In this document: positions 25,016 through 34,223 of the stretch, one piece after another | Numbering within the stretch: position 1 is the stretch's first letter | Layout of the letters: each line of letters opens with the position of its first letter | NCBI RefSeq assembly: GCF_014694385.1 | Contig: NZ_JAAOCA010000025.1 | Coordinates: 1 to 64,000, forward strand | Length of the DNA: 64,000 bases | Reading direction: 5' to 3' | Source: Pseudomonas typographi | GTDB taxonomy: Bacteria > Pseudomonadota > Gammaproteobacteria > Pseudomonadales > Pseudomonadaceae | The notes under the pieces: generated by a model | What the model was told of the DNA's origin: nothing | Seen by the model: the letters and a program-made list of their open reading frames with translations, nothing else | Databases searched by the model: none | Program-made: the position numbers and the translations under genes

Positions 25016-25915
25016 TTAACCTTCACCGTTCGCGGAGTCCTTGTCGGCACCCCCTGCGGGGGCCAGGCGGCCGCGAATATCAATCAGGCTGTCGACAATA
25101 GCCACCAACACCAGTACCGGATAGATCGCTTGCAGGAACAGGACCAGCATGATGTACAACCCAACCAGCCAAAAGCGGCGCAGTTTGCCCAGCGCCACCA
25201 GCCCGTGAACCAGGGCCAGCGCGGCGAACATCAACGGCACACTGCACAGCGGCGTGAGCATGGCGACCTGGACCCCGAAATTGGGCCCCACCAGCATCAG
25301 CGCCAACAGCACCAAGGCCGCGGCACGGGGGATACGCGTGGCGCGAAACTCACGCCCGAACCCACCAGGGTTATACAACACTGCCTGCCAATAGCGGCCC
25401 AACATCAGGGCCAACACACTGCCAGCTTGCAACAATGCCGCTATCAAACCGGTGAGTACCGGGGCCACCAACGCCTCCAGGCGCGCCTGCTCCTCCAGCG
25501 TAAGCTGTTGGTAGATCCCTTCGAGCGTGCGCGGCATGTGCGTTTGCAGCAACTGCGCCAACTCGTCGATGGGCTCACGGTAAACCGTGCCCAGGATCAC
25601 GCCATACACCAGGCCAAGCCCAATGCTGGCGAGCAGCACCTGGTGCCAGGGCCGGCCACCGCGCAACAGCGCGGCCAGGCCGAACGAACCGAGCAGCACC
25701 ATCAGCGTGCGCGGTTCACCGAAATACCACCAAACCAACGCCGGCAGTACTCCCCAGGCCAGAACGCTCAAGGCGTCCTTGGTGCCCCGCCGCAATAGCA
25801 CAAGGCATACCGCGGCGGCACTCAACCAATACAACAGCGGCAATGCCGCACATCCTGCCACCACCAGGGTGGCCTGCACGCGGCCGCGCATGATGAAATC
25901 AGCCAACGGTCGCAT
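25016..25915 (-). CDS. Integral membrane protein of the S6-S18-L9 operon (DUF2232-like)
   Basis: A 299-residue protein with about eight hydrophobic segments spread over the length (for example near residues 20-40, 48-65, 68-88, 93-110, 150-175, 196-215 and 255-285). It ends in a short hydrophilic tail rich in Gly, Asp and Glu. No catalytic motif is visible. Pseudomonads keep such a gene between rpsR and rplI; its role is unknown. Placement in a ribosomal operon suggests growth-linked expression but gives no function. Confidence 0.75.
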   Translation of the reverse strand: MRPLADFIMRGRVQATLVVAGCAALPLLYWLSAAAVCLVLLRRGTKDALSVLAWGVLPALVWWYFGEPRTLMVLLGSFGLAALLRGGRPWHQVLLASIGLGLVYGVILGTVYREPIDELAQLLQTHMPRTLEGIYQQLTLEEQARLEALVAPVLTGLIAALLQAGSVLALMLGRYWQAVLYNPGGFGREFRATRIPRAAALVLLALMLVGPNFGVQVAMLTPLCSVPLMFAALALVHGLVALGKLRRFWLVGLYIMLVLFLQAIYPVLVLVAIVDSLIDIRGRLAPAGGADKDSANGEG

Positions 25916-25952
25916 GGGTTCTATCCTTCTACTGCGAGTTCAGTGCCTAGTC

Positions 25953-26183
25953 TCAGCGGCCGTGGCTGTCGGTGTAAGGCAACAGGGCCAGGAAGCGGGC
26001 GCGCTTGATAGCGGTAGCCAGCTGACGCTGATAACGAGCCTTGGTACCGGTGATACGGCTTGGAACGATCTTGCCGGTTTCGGATACGTAAGCTTTCAGG
26101 GTGTTGAGATCCTTGTAATCGATCTCTTTGACGTTTTCTGCAGTGAAGCGGCAGAATTTACGACGACGGAAGAAACGTGCCAT
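25953..26183 (-). CDS. rpsR: 30S ribosomal protein S18
   Basis: A 76-residue small-subunit protein that pairs with S6 on the central domain of 16S rRNA. The sequence MARFFRRRKFCRFTAENV and the basic ITGTKARYQRQLATAIKRAR segment are typical. It lies 28 bp after rpsF in the same operon. Confidence 0.97.
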   Translation of the reverse strand: MARFFRRRKFCRFTAENVKEIDYKDLNTLKAYVSETGKIVPSRITGTKARYQRQLATAIKRARFLALLPYTDSHGR

Positions 26184-26211
26184 TTAACAGGCTCCTCTAA
26201 AGGTCCGTGGA

Positions 26212-26637
26212 TTACTCGTCAGCGTTATCGTTGCTGTCGCTGTTGTCACTGTCGTCGCCATCGGCGCTGTCAGCGTTCTCAGGACGGTCGCGACGCTCAC
26301 GGCGCTCGCTGCGGTTTTCTTCAGCCTTGAGCATCTCGGACGGGCCGGTAACGGCTTCGTCGCGGCGGATGATCAGGTTACGGATAACGGCATCGTTGTA
26401 GCGGAAGTTGTCTTCCAGCTCGGCCAGGGCCTTGCCGGTGCACTCAACGTTCAGCATCACGTAGTGAGCCTTGTGAACATTGTTGATCGCGTAGGCCAAT
26501 TGACGACGGCCCCAGTCTTCCAGGCGGTGAATCTGGCCGCCGTCTTCTTCGATCAGCTTGGTGTAACGCTCGACCATGCCGCCGACTTGCTCGCTCTGAT
26601 CCGGGTGGACCAAAAAGATGATTTCGTAATGACGCAT
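26212..26637 (-). CDS. rpsF: 30S ribosomal protein S6
   Basis: A 141-residue S6 protein starting MRHYEIIFLVHPDQSEQV. The ferredoxin-like core occupies residues 1-100, and the acidic C-terminal tail is rich in Asp, Ser and Asn (DSADGDDSDNSDSNDNADE). In gamma-proteobacteria the tail carries the glutamates added by RimK; here it ends DE. It is the first gene of the S6 operon, with AAGGAG directly upstream of the ATG. Confidence 0.97.
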   Translation of the reverse strand: MRHYEIIFLVHPDQSEQVGGMVERYTKLIEEDGGQIHRLEDWGRRQLAYAINNVHKAHYVMLNVECTGKALAELEDNFRYNDAVIRNLIIRRDEAVTGPSEMLKAEENRSERRERRDRPENADSADGDDSDNSDSNDNADE

Positions 26638-26754
26638 GAATGCTCCTTACGGGTTGTAGCCTGCCGCGTGAGCGGTCAGACAAGGAGTTGATGGTTTTTC
26701 GTACTTGCCCATGGCGGGGCAGGGCTTGGCCTGCCGCCACGAGCAAGGGGCGCA

Positions 26755-26783
26755 ATTGTAGAGAAGCACCCCTGCTGGCGCAA
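26755..26783 (-). promoter_or_regulatory. Sigma-70 promoter of the rpsF operon
   Basis: On the minus strand TTGCGC (26783-26778) and TACAAT (26760-26755) are separated by exactly 17 bases. The leader before rpsF would be about 110 bases, long enough for the S6:S18-binding autoregulatory element known from other bacteria, but I could not fold it with certainty. Confidence 0.6.
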
Positions 26784-26812
26784 GCGAATTGGTGATTATT
26801 TGAACAGTGGCT

Positions 26813-27559
26813 TCAGGCCGGAACGCGCCGCTGGCGAACCGCCTCGAACAGGCACACCCCGGCCGCCACCGAGACGTTCAGGCTGCTGACACTGCCGGCC
26901 ATCGGCAACTTCACCAGGTAGTCGCAATGCTCGCGGGTTAACCGGCGCATGCCCTTGCCCTCGGCGCCCATCACCATCACCAGCGGCCCCTTGAGGTCCT
27001 GATCGTAGATCAGGGTGGTTGCTTCACCGGCCGTACCCACCACCCACAAACCACGTTGCTGGAGTTTTTCAAGGGTGCGCGCCAGGTTGGTCACCGCCAC
27101 CAGCGGCACCACTTCGGCGGCACCGCAGGCCACTTTGCGTACCACAGGGGTGAGGGTCGCGGATTTATCCTTGGGTACGATCACCGCGGCCACCCCAGCC
27201 GCATCGGCACTGCGCAGGCAGGCACCGAGGTTGTGCGGGTCCGTTACGCCATCGAGCACCAGCAGCAACGGCGCCCCTTCGGCGCGTTCGAGCAGTTCCT
27301 CGAGCATGGCCTCGCCCCACACCTGGCTGGGGCTCACGTCGGCCACCACGCCTTGGTGCACGCCATCCACCCAGCCGTCCAGCTCCTTGCGGTCGGCGTG
27401 CTCCAGCGTTACCCGGTGCTGTGCCGCCAGGCTTAACAATGCCTGCAGGCGCGGTTCGCTGCGCCCTTCGGACAACCAGATGTGTTTTACCCGCTTGGGG
27501 TGGTGGCGCAGCAAGGCTTCGATGGCGTGCACACCGTAGATTTTTTCCAGCGTGCTCAT
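26813..27559 (-). CDS. rlmB: 23S rRNA (guanosine-2'-O-)-methyltransferase RlmB
   Basis: A 248-residue SPOUT (SpoU) methyltransferase that methylates G2251 (E. coli numbering) in the peptidyl-transferase region. The N-terminal L30e-like substrate domain (about 5-80) precedes the trefoil-knot domain with NLGACLRSADAAGV, MGAEGKGMRRLT and the C-terminal LPMAGSVSSLNVSVAAG motif. It overlaps rnr by four bases; this rnr-rlmB pairing is conserved. Confidence 0.96.
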   Translation of the reverse strand: MSTLEKIYGVHAIEALLRHHPKRVKHIWLSEGRSEPRLQALLSLAAQHRVTLEHADRKELDGWVDGVHQGVVADVSPSQVWGEAMLEELLERAEGAPLLLVLDGVTDPHNLGACLRSADAAGVAAVIVPKDKSATLTPVVRKVACGAAEVVPLVAVTNLARTLEKLQQRGLWVVGTAGEATTLIYDQDLKGPLVMVMGAEGKGMRRLTREHCDYLVKLPMAGSVSSLNVSVAAGVCLFEAVRQRRVPA

Positions 27560-30165
27560 GCCTTGCCCTTGCGTGCCGTAGCCTTCGCTGGCCCCTTGCG
27601 GTGCTTGGGTGCTTTACCGTCGGCCTTCTTGCCGGTCGCCGGCTTGTCGCCACCGTGCTTGGCCTCGGCCATCAGGGCCTTCTTCATTTCTCGGCTCTTG
27701 CGCAATTCGGTATTGCTGGCCACCGCATGGGAGGAATGGTAGGCATCGGCCAGGGCCGGGTCGCCGCCACTTTTGCGCTTGCGCGGGGTGGGTGTGGCGT
27801 CGGCAGGCTTGGCCGCCGCGGGGGCGGAAGTGGCGGCGGGTTCGCTGGCAGGCAAGGCAGCGCCCGGCGCCTCGGCCTTTTTCCCGCGGCCCTTGCGGGT
27901 GCCAGGGCTGGCCACCGACTGCTCGGCCAGTTCGAAATCGATCTTGCGCTCGTCGAGGTCAACGCGCATCACCTTGACTTGCACGCTGTCGCCCAAGCGG
28001 AAGGTGCGCCCGCTGCGCTCGCCGGTCAGGCGGTGGTGCACCTGGTCATAGTGGTAGTAATCCCCCGGCAATGCCGAGACATGCACCAGCCCTTCGACGT
28101 AGATGTCTTTGAGTTCCACGAACAGCCCGAAACCGGTGGTGGCCGTAATCACGCCAGGGAAGGTTTCGCCCACCCGGTCGCGCATGAATTCGCACTTAAG
28201 CCAGTTGACCACGTCACGGGTGGCCTCGTCGGCGCGCCGCTCGGTCATCGAGCACTGCTCACCCAGTTGCTCCAGCGCTGCCTCGTCATAGGGGTACAGG
28301 CGCGCCTTGGGTACGCTCGCCGCGCCAGCACGCACGACGTGTGGGGTTTCCCGCCGCGAGCGGATCACGCTGCGGATCGCACGGTGCGTCAGCAGGTCTG
28401 GGTAGCGGCGGATCGGCGACGTGAAGTGAGTGTAGGCGTCGTAGTTCAGGCCGAAGTGGCCATTGTTCTCACAGGTGTACACCGCCTGGCTCAGCGAACG
28501 CAGCATCACCGTTTGGATCAACTGGAAGTCTGGGCGGTCTTTGATCGATTGCAGCAGTTGCTGGTAGTCCTTGGGCGTTGGGCCATCCTTGCCCTTGTGC
28601 AGGGCCAAGCCCAACTCGCCCAGGAACGTGCGTAGTTTTTCCAGGCGCTCCGGCGGCGGGCCGTCGTGCACCCGGTACAACGCGGGGATTTCATGCTTGC
28701 TGAGGAACTCGGCGGTCGCCACGTTGGCGGCCAGCATGCACTCTTCGATCAGCTTGTGCGCATCGTTGCGCTGGGTGGGACGGATCTCCGCGATCTTGCG
28801 CTCGGCACCGAAGATAATCCGCGTTTCCTGGGTTTCGAAGTCGATAGCGCCACGCACATGGCGCGCGTCAACCAGCACCTTGTACAGCGCATGCAGTTGC
28901 TTGAGGTGCGGCAGCACTTCGGCGTATTCGTCGCGCAGGCCGCGGGCTTCGGCGCTGCGCGCAGGCTCCAGCAGGGTGCTGACCTTGTTATAGGTCAACC
29001 GCGCGTGGGAATGGATCACCGCTTCGTAAAACTTGTAGTCGACCATTTGGCCGGTTTTATTGATGGTCATTTCACAGACCATCGCCAGGCGGTCTACGTG
29101 CGGGTTCAGCGAGCACAGCCCATTGGATAATTCCTCGGGCAGCATCGGCACCACACGCTCGGGAAAGTACACCGAGTTACCGCGCACTTGCGCTTCGTCA
29201 TCGAGCGCCGAGCCGACCCTCACGTAGCTGGATACGTCGGCGATGGCCACATAAAGCCGCCATCCGCCGGAGAACAGCTTGAGCTTGCCCAATGGCTCGC
29301 AAAACACGGCGTCGTCGAAGTCGCGAGCGTCTTCGCCGTCGATGGTCACGAACGGCAGTTGGCGCAGGTCGACACGGTTTTCCTTATGCTTGTCCTCGAC
29401 GAAGGGCTTGAGCTTGCGCGCTTCTTTCTCAACCGCCTCGGGCCAAACGTGGGGGATATCGTAGCTGCGCAGTGCCACGTCGATTTCCATGCCCGGCGCC
29501 ATGTAGTTGCCCAGCACTTCAACGACGTCGCCCTGCGCCTGGAAACGCTGGGTGGGCCAGTGGGTGATCTTGATCTCGACGAACTGGCCGATTTTCGCGC
29601 CGTTGTTACGGCCCTGGGTCACCAGCACTTCCTGCTGCACCTTGGGGTTGTCCGGCTGAACAAAGCCGATGCCGCCCTCTTCGAAATAGCGCCCCACGAT
29701 CGACTCATGGGCCCGGCTGACCACTTCGACCAGCATGCCTTCGCGGCGCCCGCGCCGGTCGGTGCCCGACACCCGCGCCAAGGCGCGGTCGCCGTCGAAT
29801 ACCAGGCGCATTTGCACCGGGCTCAGGAACAGGTCGGCACTGCCGTCGTCGGGGATGAGAAAACCGAACCCGTCGCGGTGGCCACTGACCCGCCCGGCGA
29901 TCAGGTCCAGCTTATCGACCGGCGCGTAGGTACCGCGGCGGGTGAAGATCAACTGGGCGTCACGCTCCATCGCCCGCAGCCGGCGGCGCAAGGCTTCGAT
30001 CTGGTCTTCACTGCCCAGGCCGAACTCTTCGACCAATTGCTCGCGACTGGCCGGCGAACCACGATCGGCAAGGTGCTTGAGGATCAGTTCACGGCTGGGG
30101 ATGGGGTTATCGTATTTTTCCGCCTCGCGAGCGGCCTCGGGGTCGAGGGACTGCCAATCGGCCAT
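27556..30165 (-). CDS. rnr: Ribonuclease R
   Basis: An 869-residue 3'-5' exoribonuclease that degrades structured RNA and tmRNA-tagged messages. It has an N-terminal winged helix (about 1-80), two cold-shock OB folds, the RNB catalytic domain with the metal-binding IDGEDARDFDDAVF motif, an S1 domain (about 660-740) and a basic Lys/Ala-rich tail (740-869) that helps open duplexes. Length suits Pseudomonas RNase R. It starts the rnr-rlmB operon. Confidence 0.96.
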   Translation of the reverse strand: MADWQSLDPEAAREAEKYDNPIPSRELILKHLADRGSPASREQLVEEFGLGSEDQIEALRRRLRAMERDAQLIFTRRGTYAPVDKLDLIAGRVSGHRDGFGFLIPDDGSADLFLSPVQMRLVFDGDRALARVSGTDRRGRREGMLVEVVSRAHESIVGRYFEEGGIGFVQPDNPKVQQEVLVTQGRNNGAKIGQFVEIKITHWPTQRFQAQGDVVEVLGNYMAPGMEIDVALRSYDIPHVWPEAVEKEARKLKPFVEDKHKENRVDLRQLPFVTIDGEDARDFDDAVFCEPLGKLKLFSGGWRLYVAIADVSSYVRVGSALDDEAQVRGNSVYFPERVVPMLPEELSNGLCSLNPHVDRLAMVCEMTINKTGQMVDYKFYEAVIHSHARLTYNKVSTLLEPARSAEARGLRDEYAEVLPHLKQLHALYKVLVDARHVRGAIDFETQETRIIFGAERKIAEIRPTQRNDAHKLIEECMLAANVATAEFLSKHEIPALYRVHDGPPPERLEKLRTFLGELGLALHKGKDGPTPKDYQQLLQSIKDRPDFQLIQTVMLRSLSQAVYTCENNGHFGLNYDAYTHFTSPIRRYPDLLTHRAIRSVIRSRRETPHVVRAGAASVPKARLYPYDEAALEQLGEQCSMTERRADEATRDVVNWLKCEFMRDRVGETFPGVITATTGFGLFVELKDIYVEGLVHVSALPGDYYHYDQVHHRLTGERSGRTFRLGDSVQVKVMRVDLDERKIDFELAEQSVASPGTRKGRGKKAEAPGAALPASEPAATSAPAAAKPADATPTPRKRKSGGDPALADAYHSSHAVASNTELRKSREMKKALMAEAKHGGDKPATGKKADGKAPKHRKGPAKATARKGKA

Positions 30166-30303
30166 TAGTCAGTATTCACCTTGTATAGTTAGCGGTTAGT
30201 GTGGCATACGCGCATTGAAACCGGAAATGCCAGGGTTAAACAGCCCTGCCAAGGGTGGCGCGGCCCGGCCCTACCCTGCAGCAATTTTTTTTGCGTTCAG
30301 GGG

Positions 30304-30332
30304 TTTACAGCCTAAAACCCGCTCCGTATAGT
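30304..30332 (+). promoter_or_regulatory. Sigma-70 promoter of the first tRNA-Leu gene
   Basis: TTTACA (30304-30309) and TATAGT (30327-30332) are separated by exactly 17 bases. The following GCGCGCC is a GC-rich discriminator typical of stable-RNA promoters under stringent control. Confidence 0.85.
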
Positions 30333-30360
30333 GCGCGCCATCGACGCAATGCGTCGGTTT

Positions 30361-30447
30361 GCCCAGATGGTGAAATTGGTAGACACGCCAGCTTCAGGTG
30401 CTGGTGACCTTACGGTCGTGGAAGTTCGAGTCTTCTTCTGGGCACCA
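30361..30447 (+). tRNA. tRNA-Leu (anticodon CAG)
   Basis: An 87-base class II tRNA with encoded 3' CCA. The anticodon stem CCAGC/GCTGG encloses the loop TTCAGGT, giving anticodon CAG (reads CUG). The long variable arm (TGACCTTACGGTCGT) and T-loop GTTCGAGTC are clear. The acceptor stem is GCCCAGA/TCTGGGC. Confidence 0.97.
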
Positions 30448-30485
30448 ATTTCAAGCAATGTTCTCATTTGAACGTTGCACTTAAA

Positions 30486-30506
30486 AGCCCGCGAAAGCGG
30501 GTTTTT
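30486..30506 (+). terminator. Terminator after the first tRNA-Leu
   Basis: A CCCGC-GAAA-GCGGG hairpin with a GAAA tetraloop is followed by TTTTT. It separates the two tRNA transcription units. Confidence 0.85.
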
Positions 30507-30575
30507 GCGTTCAAGGGTTCGTATAACGGTATGGGCTGGCACCGCCGGGGCTCTCTCGAAGTTTGCCGGCGGGGC

Positions 30576-30604
30576 TTTACAGGGCATTTAAGCCGCCGTA
30601 TAGT
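30576..30604 (+). promoter_or_regulatory. Sigma-70 promoter of the second tRNA-Leu gene
   Basis: TTTACA (30576-30581) and TATAGT (30599-30604) with a 17-base spacer and the same GCGCGCC discriminator as the first copy, so the promoter seems to have been duplicated with the gene. Confidence 0.85.
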
Positions 30605-30640
30605 GCGCGCCATCGAAAGGCCCCAAGCATTTTTCGATGA

Positions 30641-30727
30641 GCCCAGGTGGTGAAATTGGTAGACACGCCAGCTTCAGGTGCTGGTGACCTTACGGTCGTG
30701 GAAGTTCGAGTCTTCTCCTGGGCACCA
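30641..30727 (+). tRNA. tRNA-Leu (anticodon CAG), second copy
   Basis: An 87-base copy that differs from the first at two positions only, both in the acceptor stem: A7-T is replaced by G7-C (GCCCAGG/CCTGGGC). The exchange keeps pairing, so both genes look functional. CCA is encoded. Confidence 0.97.
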
Positions 30728-30762
30728 ATTCATAGGTAACGGCCGAATATGGCTTTACCCCC

Positions 30763-30788
30763 AAAAAGCCCGCTTAAGCGGGCTTTTT
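30763..30788. terminator. Bidirectional terminator between tRNA-Leu and the chemoreceptor gene
   Basis: A perfect 26-bp palindrome made of two 13-nt arms (AAAAAGCCCGCTT and its complement) gives a stem with T-runs on both strands. It serves the tRNA from the left and the convergent chemoreceptor gene from the right. Confidence 0.88.
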
Positions 30789-30792
30789 GCAT

Positions 30793-32727
30793 TCAGGCGC
30801 GGAACTGCCCCAGGCTGGTTTTCAACTGCGCGGCCAGGCCATCGAGCACTTGGCTGCTGGCGGTGGTTTCCATCACCACCTTGGCCGATCGCTCGGCCTG
30901 GGCATGAATCACTTCCACGCGCCCTTTCACCGCCTGGGCGCCCCGGGCCTGATGTTCGGCGGCCTGGGTGGCCAAGCCGATCGCGGCGTGGATTTCTTCT
31001 ACCGAGGCCTGCACGGCCTGCTGTAACCGCGCACTGTCGCGTAGCACCAGCAAGCCTTCGCTGGCCTGGCGCCCAGCCTGGTTGATGGCCGCCACCGCCT
31101 CCTTGGCGCCACTTTGCAGGGCACCGATATGGGCCTGGATATCGCCGGTAGAGCTTTGCGTCTTGCTCGCCAGCGCCCGCACTTCATCGGCCACCACCGC
31201 AAAGCCACGGCCTGTTTCGCCGGCACGGGCTGCCTCGATGGCAGCGTTGAGCGCCAGCAAGTTGGTTTGCTCGGCAATGCCATGGATCACTTCCAGTACC
31301 ACTTCGATCTGCTGGCTTTGCTCGGCGAGGCGCTCGATCACCTTGGACCCGGTATGCACCTGCCCCGCCAAGGCTTCGATCAGCGTGCCCACTTGGTTGG
31401 CGGCCTGGGTGGTTTGGTCCGTCGCCTGGCGGATCTCCACCACCTGCGCCAGGGCCGCTTGCATCGCCACGCTTTCCGCCTGGGCCTGGTCGGCCATGGT
31501 CGAAAGCGCCTGCAAGCTCGCCGCCACTTCATCACGCTGGCGCGTGGCGGCCGCATCGGCACCGGCGTTGCGCTGGGCCATGGCGTTGATCTCGACGCCC
31601 GTGCGCTGGGCCACTTCCCCCGCTTCGCGAACGATGGGTTGCAATTTCGCCACGAAACGGTTCACAGCACCGGCCATTTCGCCGATTTCATCGCGGCTAT
31701 CTAGGCTTATACGGCGGGTAAGGTCGCCCTCGCCCGCGGCCAAGTCGTCCAATGCCCCAATCAATAGGCGCAATTTGCTGACCACGCGCCGGCCCAATAC
31801 CACCGCCACCACCAGTAGTACGGCAATGCCCACCAGTGCCAGGCCCACGCCAATGCGCCAGCGCAGCAACCCAGCCGCCTCAGCCACAGCACTATGGGTA
31901 TTGGCCTGCATGGCGGTGGCGCCACTTTGCGCCACCTGCAAGCGGTCACGCAGCGCCTTGCTGCTTTGCGTCGCCGCGGCGGCAACGCTCTGGCCGACCA
32001 AACGGTCACTGCTGTCGATCAGCGCGGTGAAACGGTTGTTCAGGTCGGCTACCTGGGCATCCACGGCGGCTGTGGACACGCCCATGAGCACCTTGCCGAT
32101 TTCTATCCCGTTCGGGCTAATCGGTTGCTCGACGTAATACACCGCAGGGTCGTTACGCGCGGCATCCAGGGCTTTGTCCAGCGCCCGCTCGCCGTTGCCC
32201 CTGGCGACCAACGCCTGGTTGATGGCGTTCTCACGGTTCAGGTAGCGTGTTAAGTGCGCGCCTTGGGCGTCGTCGTAGACCACGAACAGCACATTGGGGT
32301 TACGCTGCGCGCGCCGGGCGAATTCGCTCAGGGTTGGGATGTCGTTATCCCACATCGCCCTGGGCGCCACCGATGCCAACAACATCGCCATGTCATTGGC
32401 CGAGTCTTTGAGGTTCTGTTCGAGGGTGGCGCGCATTTGCTGCTGCTCTTGCTGCAGGCGCGCCGTCAGCCCGCTGGCCAGGCTTTGCCGGGTGTCGGCC
32501 GAAAGCTTGTCCAGGCCCGCGCTCACCTCGGCGCTGGCTTGGTCCAGCTCATCGGTCAAGCGCTGGCTGTCGGCGCCCATACGTTGGCCCAAGTCTTGTT
32601 CCAAGGCCCCCACCGTGCTCCGGGTAAGGGCGACGGCCACGATCACTTGCACCAAAAGCGCGATGCCCAAGGCAATGAATACAGGCCGCAGCAAGCGGCT
32701 ACGCAGCAATGAGAGAACGGCCGACAC
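30793..32727 (-). CDS. Methyl-accepting chemotaxis protein
   Basis: A 644-residue inner-membrane chemoreceptor. Transmembrane helix 1 spans about residues 14-34, a periplasmic sensor domain of roughly 255 residues follows, transmembrane helix 2 is about 293-312, then a HAMP domain and the cytoplasmic methylation/signalling coiled coil. The signalling hairpin tip contains the invariant EQTNLLALNAAIEAARAGE. The ligand domain, with LFVVYDDAQGAHLTRYL, looks PAS/Cache-like but I cannot assign a ligand. It starts at a GTG preceded by GAGGAT. No pentapeptide CheR tether ends the protein (it ends SLGQFRA). Confidence 0.93.
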   Translation of the reverse strand: MSAVLSLLRSRLLRPVFIALGIALLVQVIVAVALTRSTVGALEQDLGQRMGADSQRLTDELDQASAEVSAGLDKLSADTRQSLASGLTARLQQEQQQMRATLEQNLKDSANDMAMLLASVAPRAMWDNDIPTLSEFARRAQRNPNVLFVVYDDAQGAHLTRYLNRENAINQALVARGNGERALDKALDAARNDPAVYYVEQPISPNGIEIGKVLMGVSTAAVDAQVADLNNRFTALIDSSDRLVGQSVAAAATQSSKALRDRLQVAQSGATAMQANTHSAVAEAAGLLRWRIGVGLALVGIAVLLVVAVVLGRRVVSKLRLLIGALDDLAAGEGDLTRRISLDSRDEIGEMAGAVNRFVAKLQPIVREAGEVAQRTGVEINAMAQRNAGADAAATRQRDEVAASLQALSTMADQAQAESVAMQAALAQVVEIRQATDQTTQAANQVGTLIEALAGQVHTGSKVIERLAEQSQQIEVVLEVIHGIAEQTNLLALNAAIEAARAGETGRGFAVVADEVRALASKTQSSTGDIQAHIGALQSGAKEAVAAINQAGRQASEGLLVLRDSARLQQAVQASVEEIHAAIGLATQAAEHQARGAQAVKGRVEVIHAQAERSAKVVMETTASSQVLDGLAAQLKTSLGQFRA

Positions 32728-32822
32728 GGTAGAATCCTCGCGGAATGCGCCATCAAAATAATGGCCATACGTTCGGCACTCTACACAGCAAACACCATGC
32801 CGTTGCGGTGGGCATGAACGAC

Positions 32823-32846
32823 AAAAGGCACCCGCGGGTGCCTTTT
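32823..32846. terminator. Terminator downstream of purA
   Basis: A perfect palindrome of two 12-nt arms (AAAAGGCACCCG and its complement) with T-runs on both sides lies 20 bp after the purA stop codon. Confidence 0.87.
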
Positions 32847-32866
32847 ATGTTGAAGCCCGGTCGATA

Positions 32867-34159
32867 TCAGGCGAACGGATGGCGCAGCACGATGGTTTCG
32901 TTGCGGTCCGGCCCGGTGGAAATAATATCGATCGGGGCGCCCAGCAGCACTTCCAAACGCTGGATGTAGGCTACGGCGTTGCCCGGCAACTCTTCCAACG
33001 ACTTCGCGCCCAAAGTGCTCTCGCTCCAGCCGGGCACTTCTTCGTACACCGGCACCAGGCCGAGGTAGCTGTCGGCATCGGTCGGCGCATCGATCACTTC
33101 GCCCGCTTCGTTCTGGTAGCCCACGCACACACGAATGGTTTCCAGGCCGTCGAGCACATCGAGCTTGGTCAGGCACAGGCCAGAAATACTGTTGATTTCG
33201 ATGGCACGGCGCAGGATCACCGCATCGAACCAACCGCAGCGGCGTGCCCGGCCGGTGGTAGCACCGAACTCATGGCCACGCTTGGCCAGGTAGGCGCCAG
33301 TGTCGTCGAACAATTCGGTCGGAAAAGGGCCAGAGCCTACCCGGGTGGTGTACGCCTTGGTGATGCCGAGGATGTAATCCAAGTACATCGGGCCGAAGCC
33401 GGAACCGGTGGAAATACCGCCCGCGGTGGTGTTGGAACTGGTTACGAACGGGTAGGTGCCGTGGTCGATGTCCAGCAGCGAGCCCTGGGCGCCTTCGAAC
33501 ATGATGTCTTTATCGGCCTTGCGCAGCGCGTGCAGTTGGGCAGTCACGTCTTGCATCATCGGTTCGAGTTCGTCAGCATAGGCCATGCACTGGTCGAGCG
33601 TGGCCTGGAAGTCGATCGGCTCTTCCTTGTAGTAATTGACCAGCACGAAGTTGTGGTAGTCGAGCAGTTCTCCGAGCTTGGCGGCAAAGCGCTCGCGGTG
33701 GAACAGGTCGCCCACGCGCAGGCCGCGGCGTGCGACTTTGTCTTCGTATGCCGGGCCGATGCCGCGGCCGGTGGTGCCGATTTTGTGCTCACCGCGGGCC
33801 TTCTCACGGGCTTGGTCCAGGGCTACGTGGTACTGCAGAATCAACGGGCAGGCCGGGCTGATGCGCAAGCGCTCGCGCACGGGTACGCCTTTTTCTTCGA
33901 GCTTGGTGATTTCGCGCAGCAGTGCGTCAGGCGCCACCACCACACCGTTGCCGATCAGGCATTGCACGCCCTCGCGCAGGATACCAGAGGGGATCAGGTG
34001 CAGAACGGTCTTCTCGCCGTCGATCACCAGGGTGTGGCCAGCATTGTGGCCACCCTGATAACGCACTACGGCGGCAGCATGCTCGGTCAAGAGATCGACG
34101 ATCTTGCCTTTGCCCTCATCACCCCATTGGGTGCCCAGGACCACGACATTCTTACCCAT
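32867..34159 (-). CDS. purA: Adenylosuccinate synthetase
   Basis: A 430-residue enzyme that makes adenylosuccinate from IMP, aspartate and GTP in AMP synthesis. The P-loop WGDEGKGKIVD is at residues 12-22, and GTTGRGIGPAYEDK and GPMYLDYILGITKAYTTRVG follow. The ATG ending at 34159 (MGKNVVVLGTQWG) is chosen because AGGAC lies just upstream; an in-frame upstream start would add 13 unconserved residues. It is downstream of hisZ in the same direction, an arrangement conserved in gamma-proteobacteria. Confidence 0.97.
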   Translation of the reverse strand: MGKNVVVLGTQWGDEGKGKIVDLLTEHAAAVVRYQGGHNAGHTLVIDGEKTVLHLIPSGILREGVQCLIGNGVVVAPDALLREITKLEEKGVPVRERLRISPACPLILQYHVALDQAREKARGEHKIGTTGRGIGPAYEDKVARRGLRVGDLFHRERFAAKLGELLDYHNFVLVNYYKEEPIDFQATLDQCMAYADELEPMMQDVTAQLHALRKADKDIMFEGAQGSLLDIDHGTYPFVTSSNTTAGGISTGSGFGPMYLDYILGITKAYTTRVGSGPFPTELFDDTGAYLAKRGHEFGATTGRARRCGWFDAVILRRAIEINSISGLCLTKLDVLDGLETIRVCVGYQNEAGEVIDAPTDADSYLGLVPVYEEVPGWSESTLGAKSLEELPGNAVAYIQRLEVLLGAPIDIISTGPDRNETIVLRHPFA

Positions 34160-34223
34160 AACACTTGTCCTCATTCGCGCAAACTTGGTGCTGGCCATCA
34201 GGGCCGGCAGGGAACCTGTTCAA

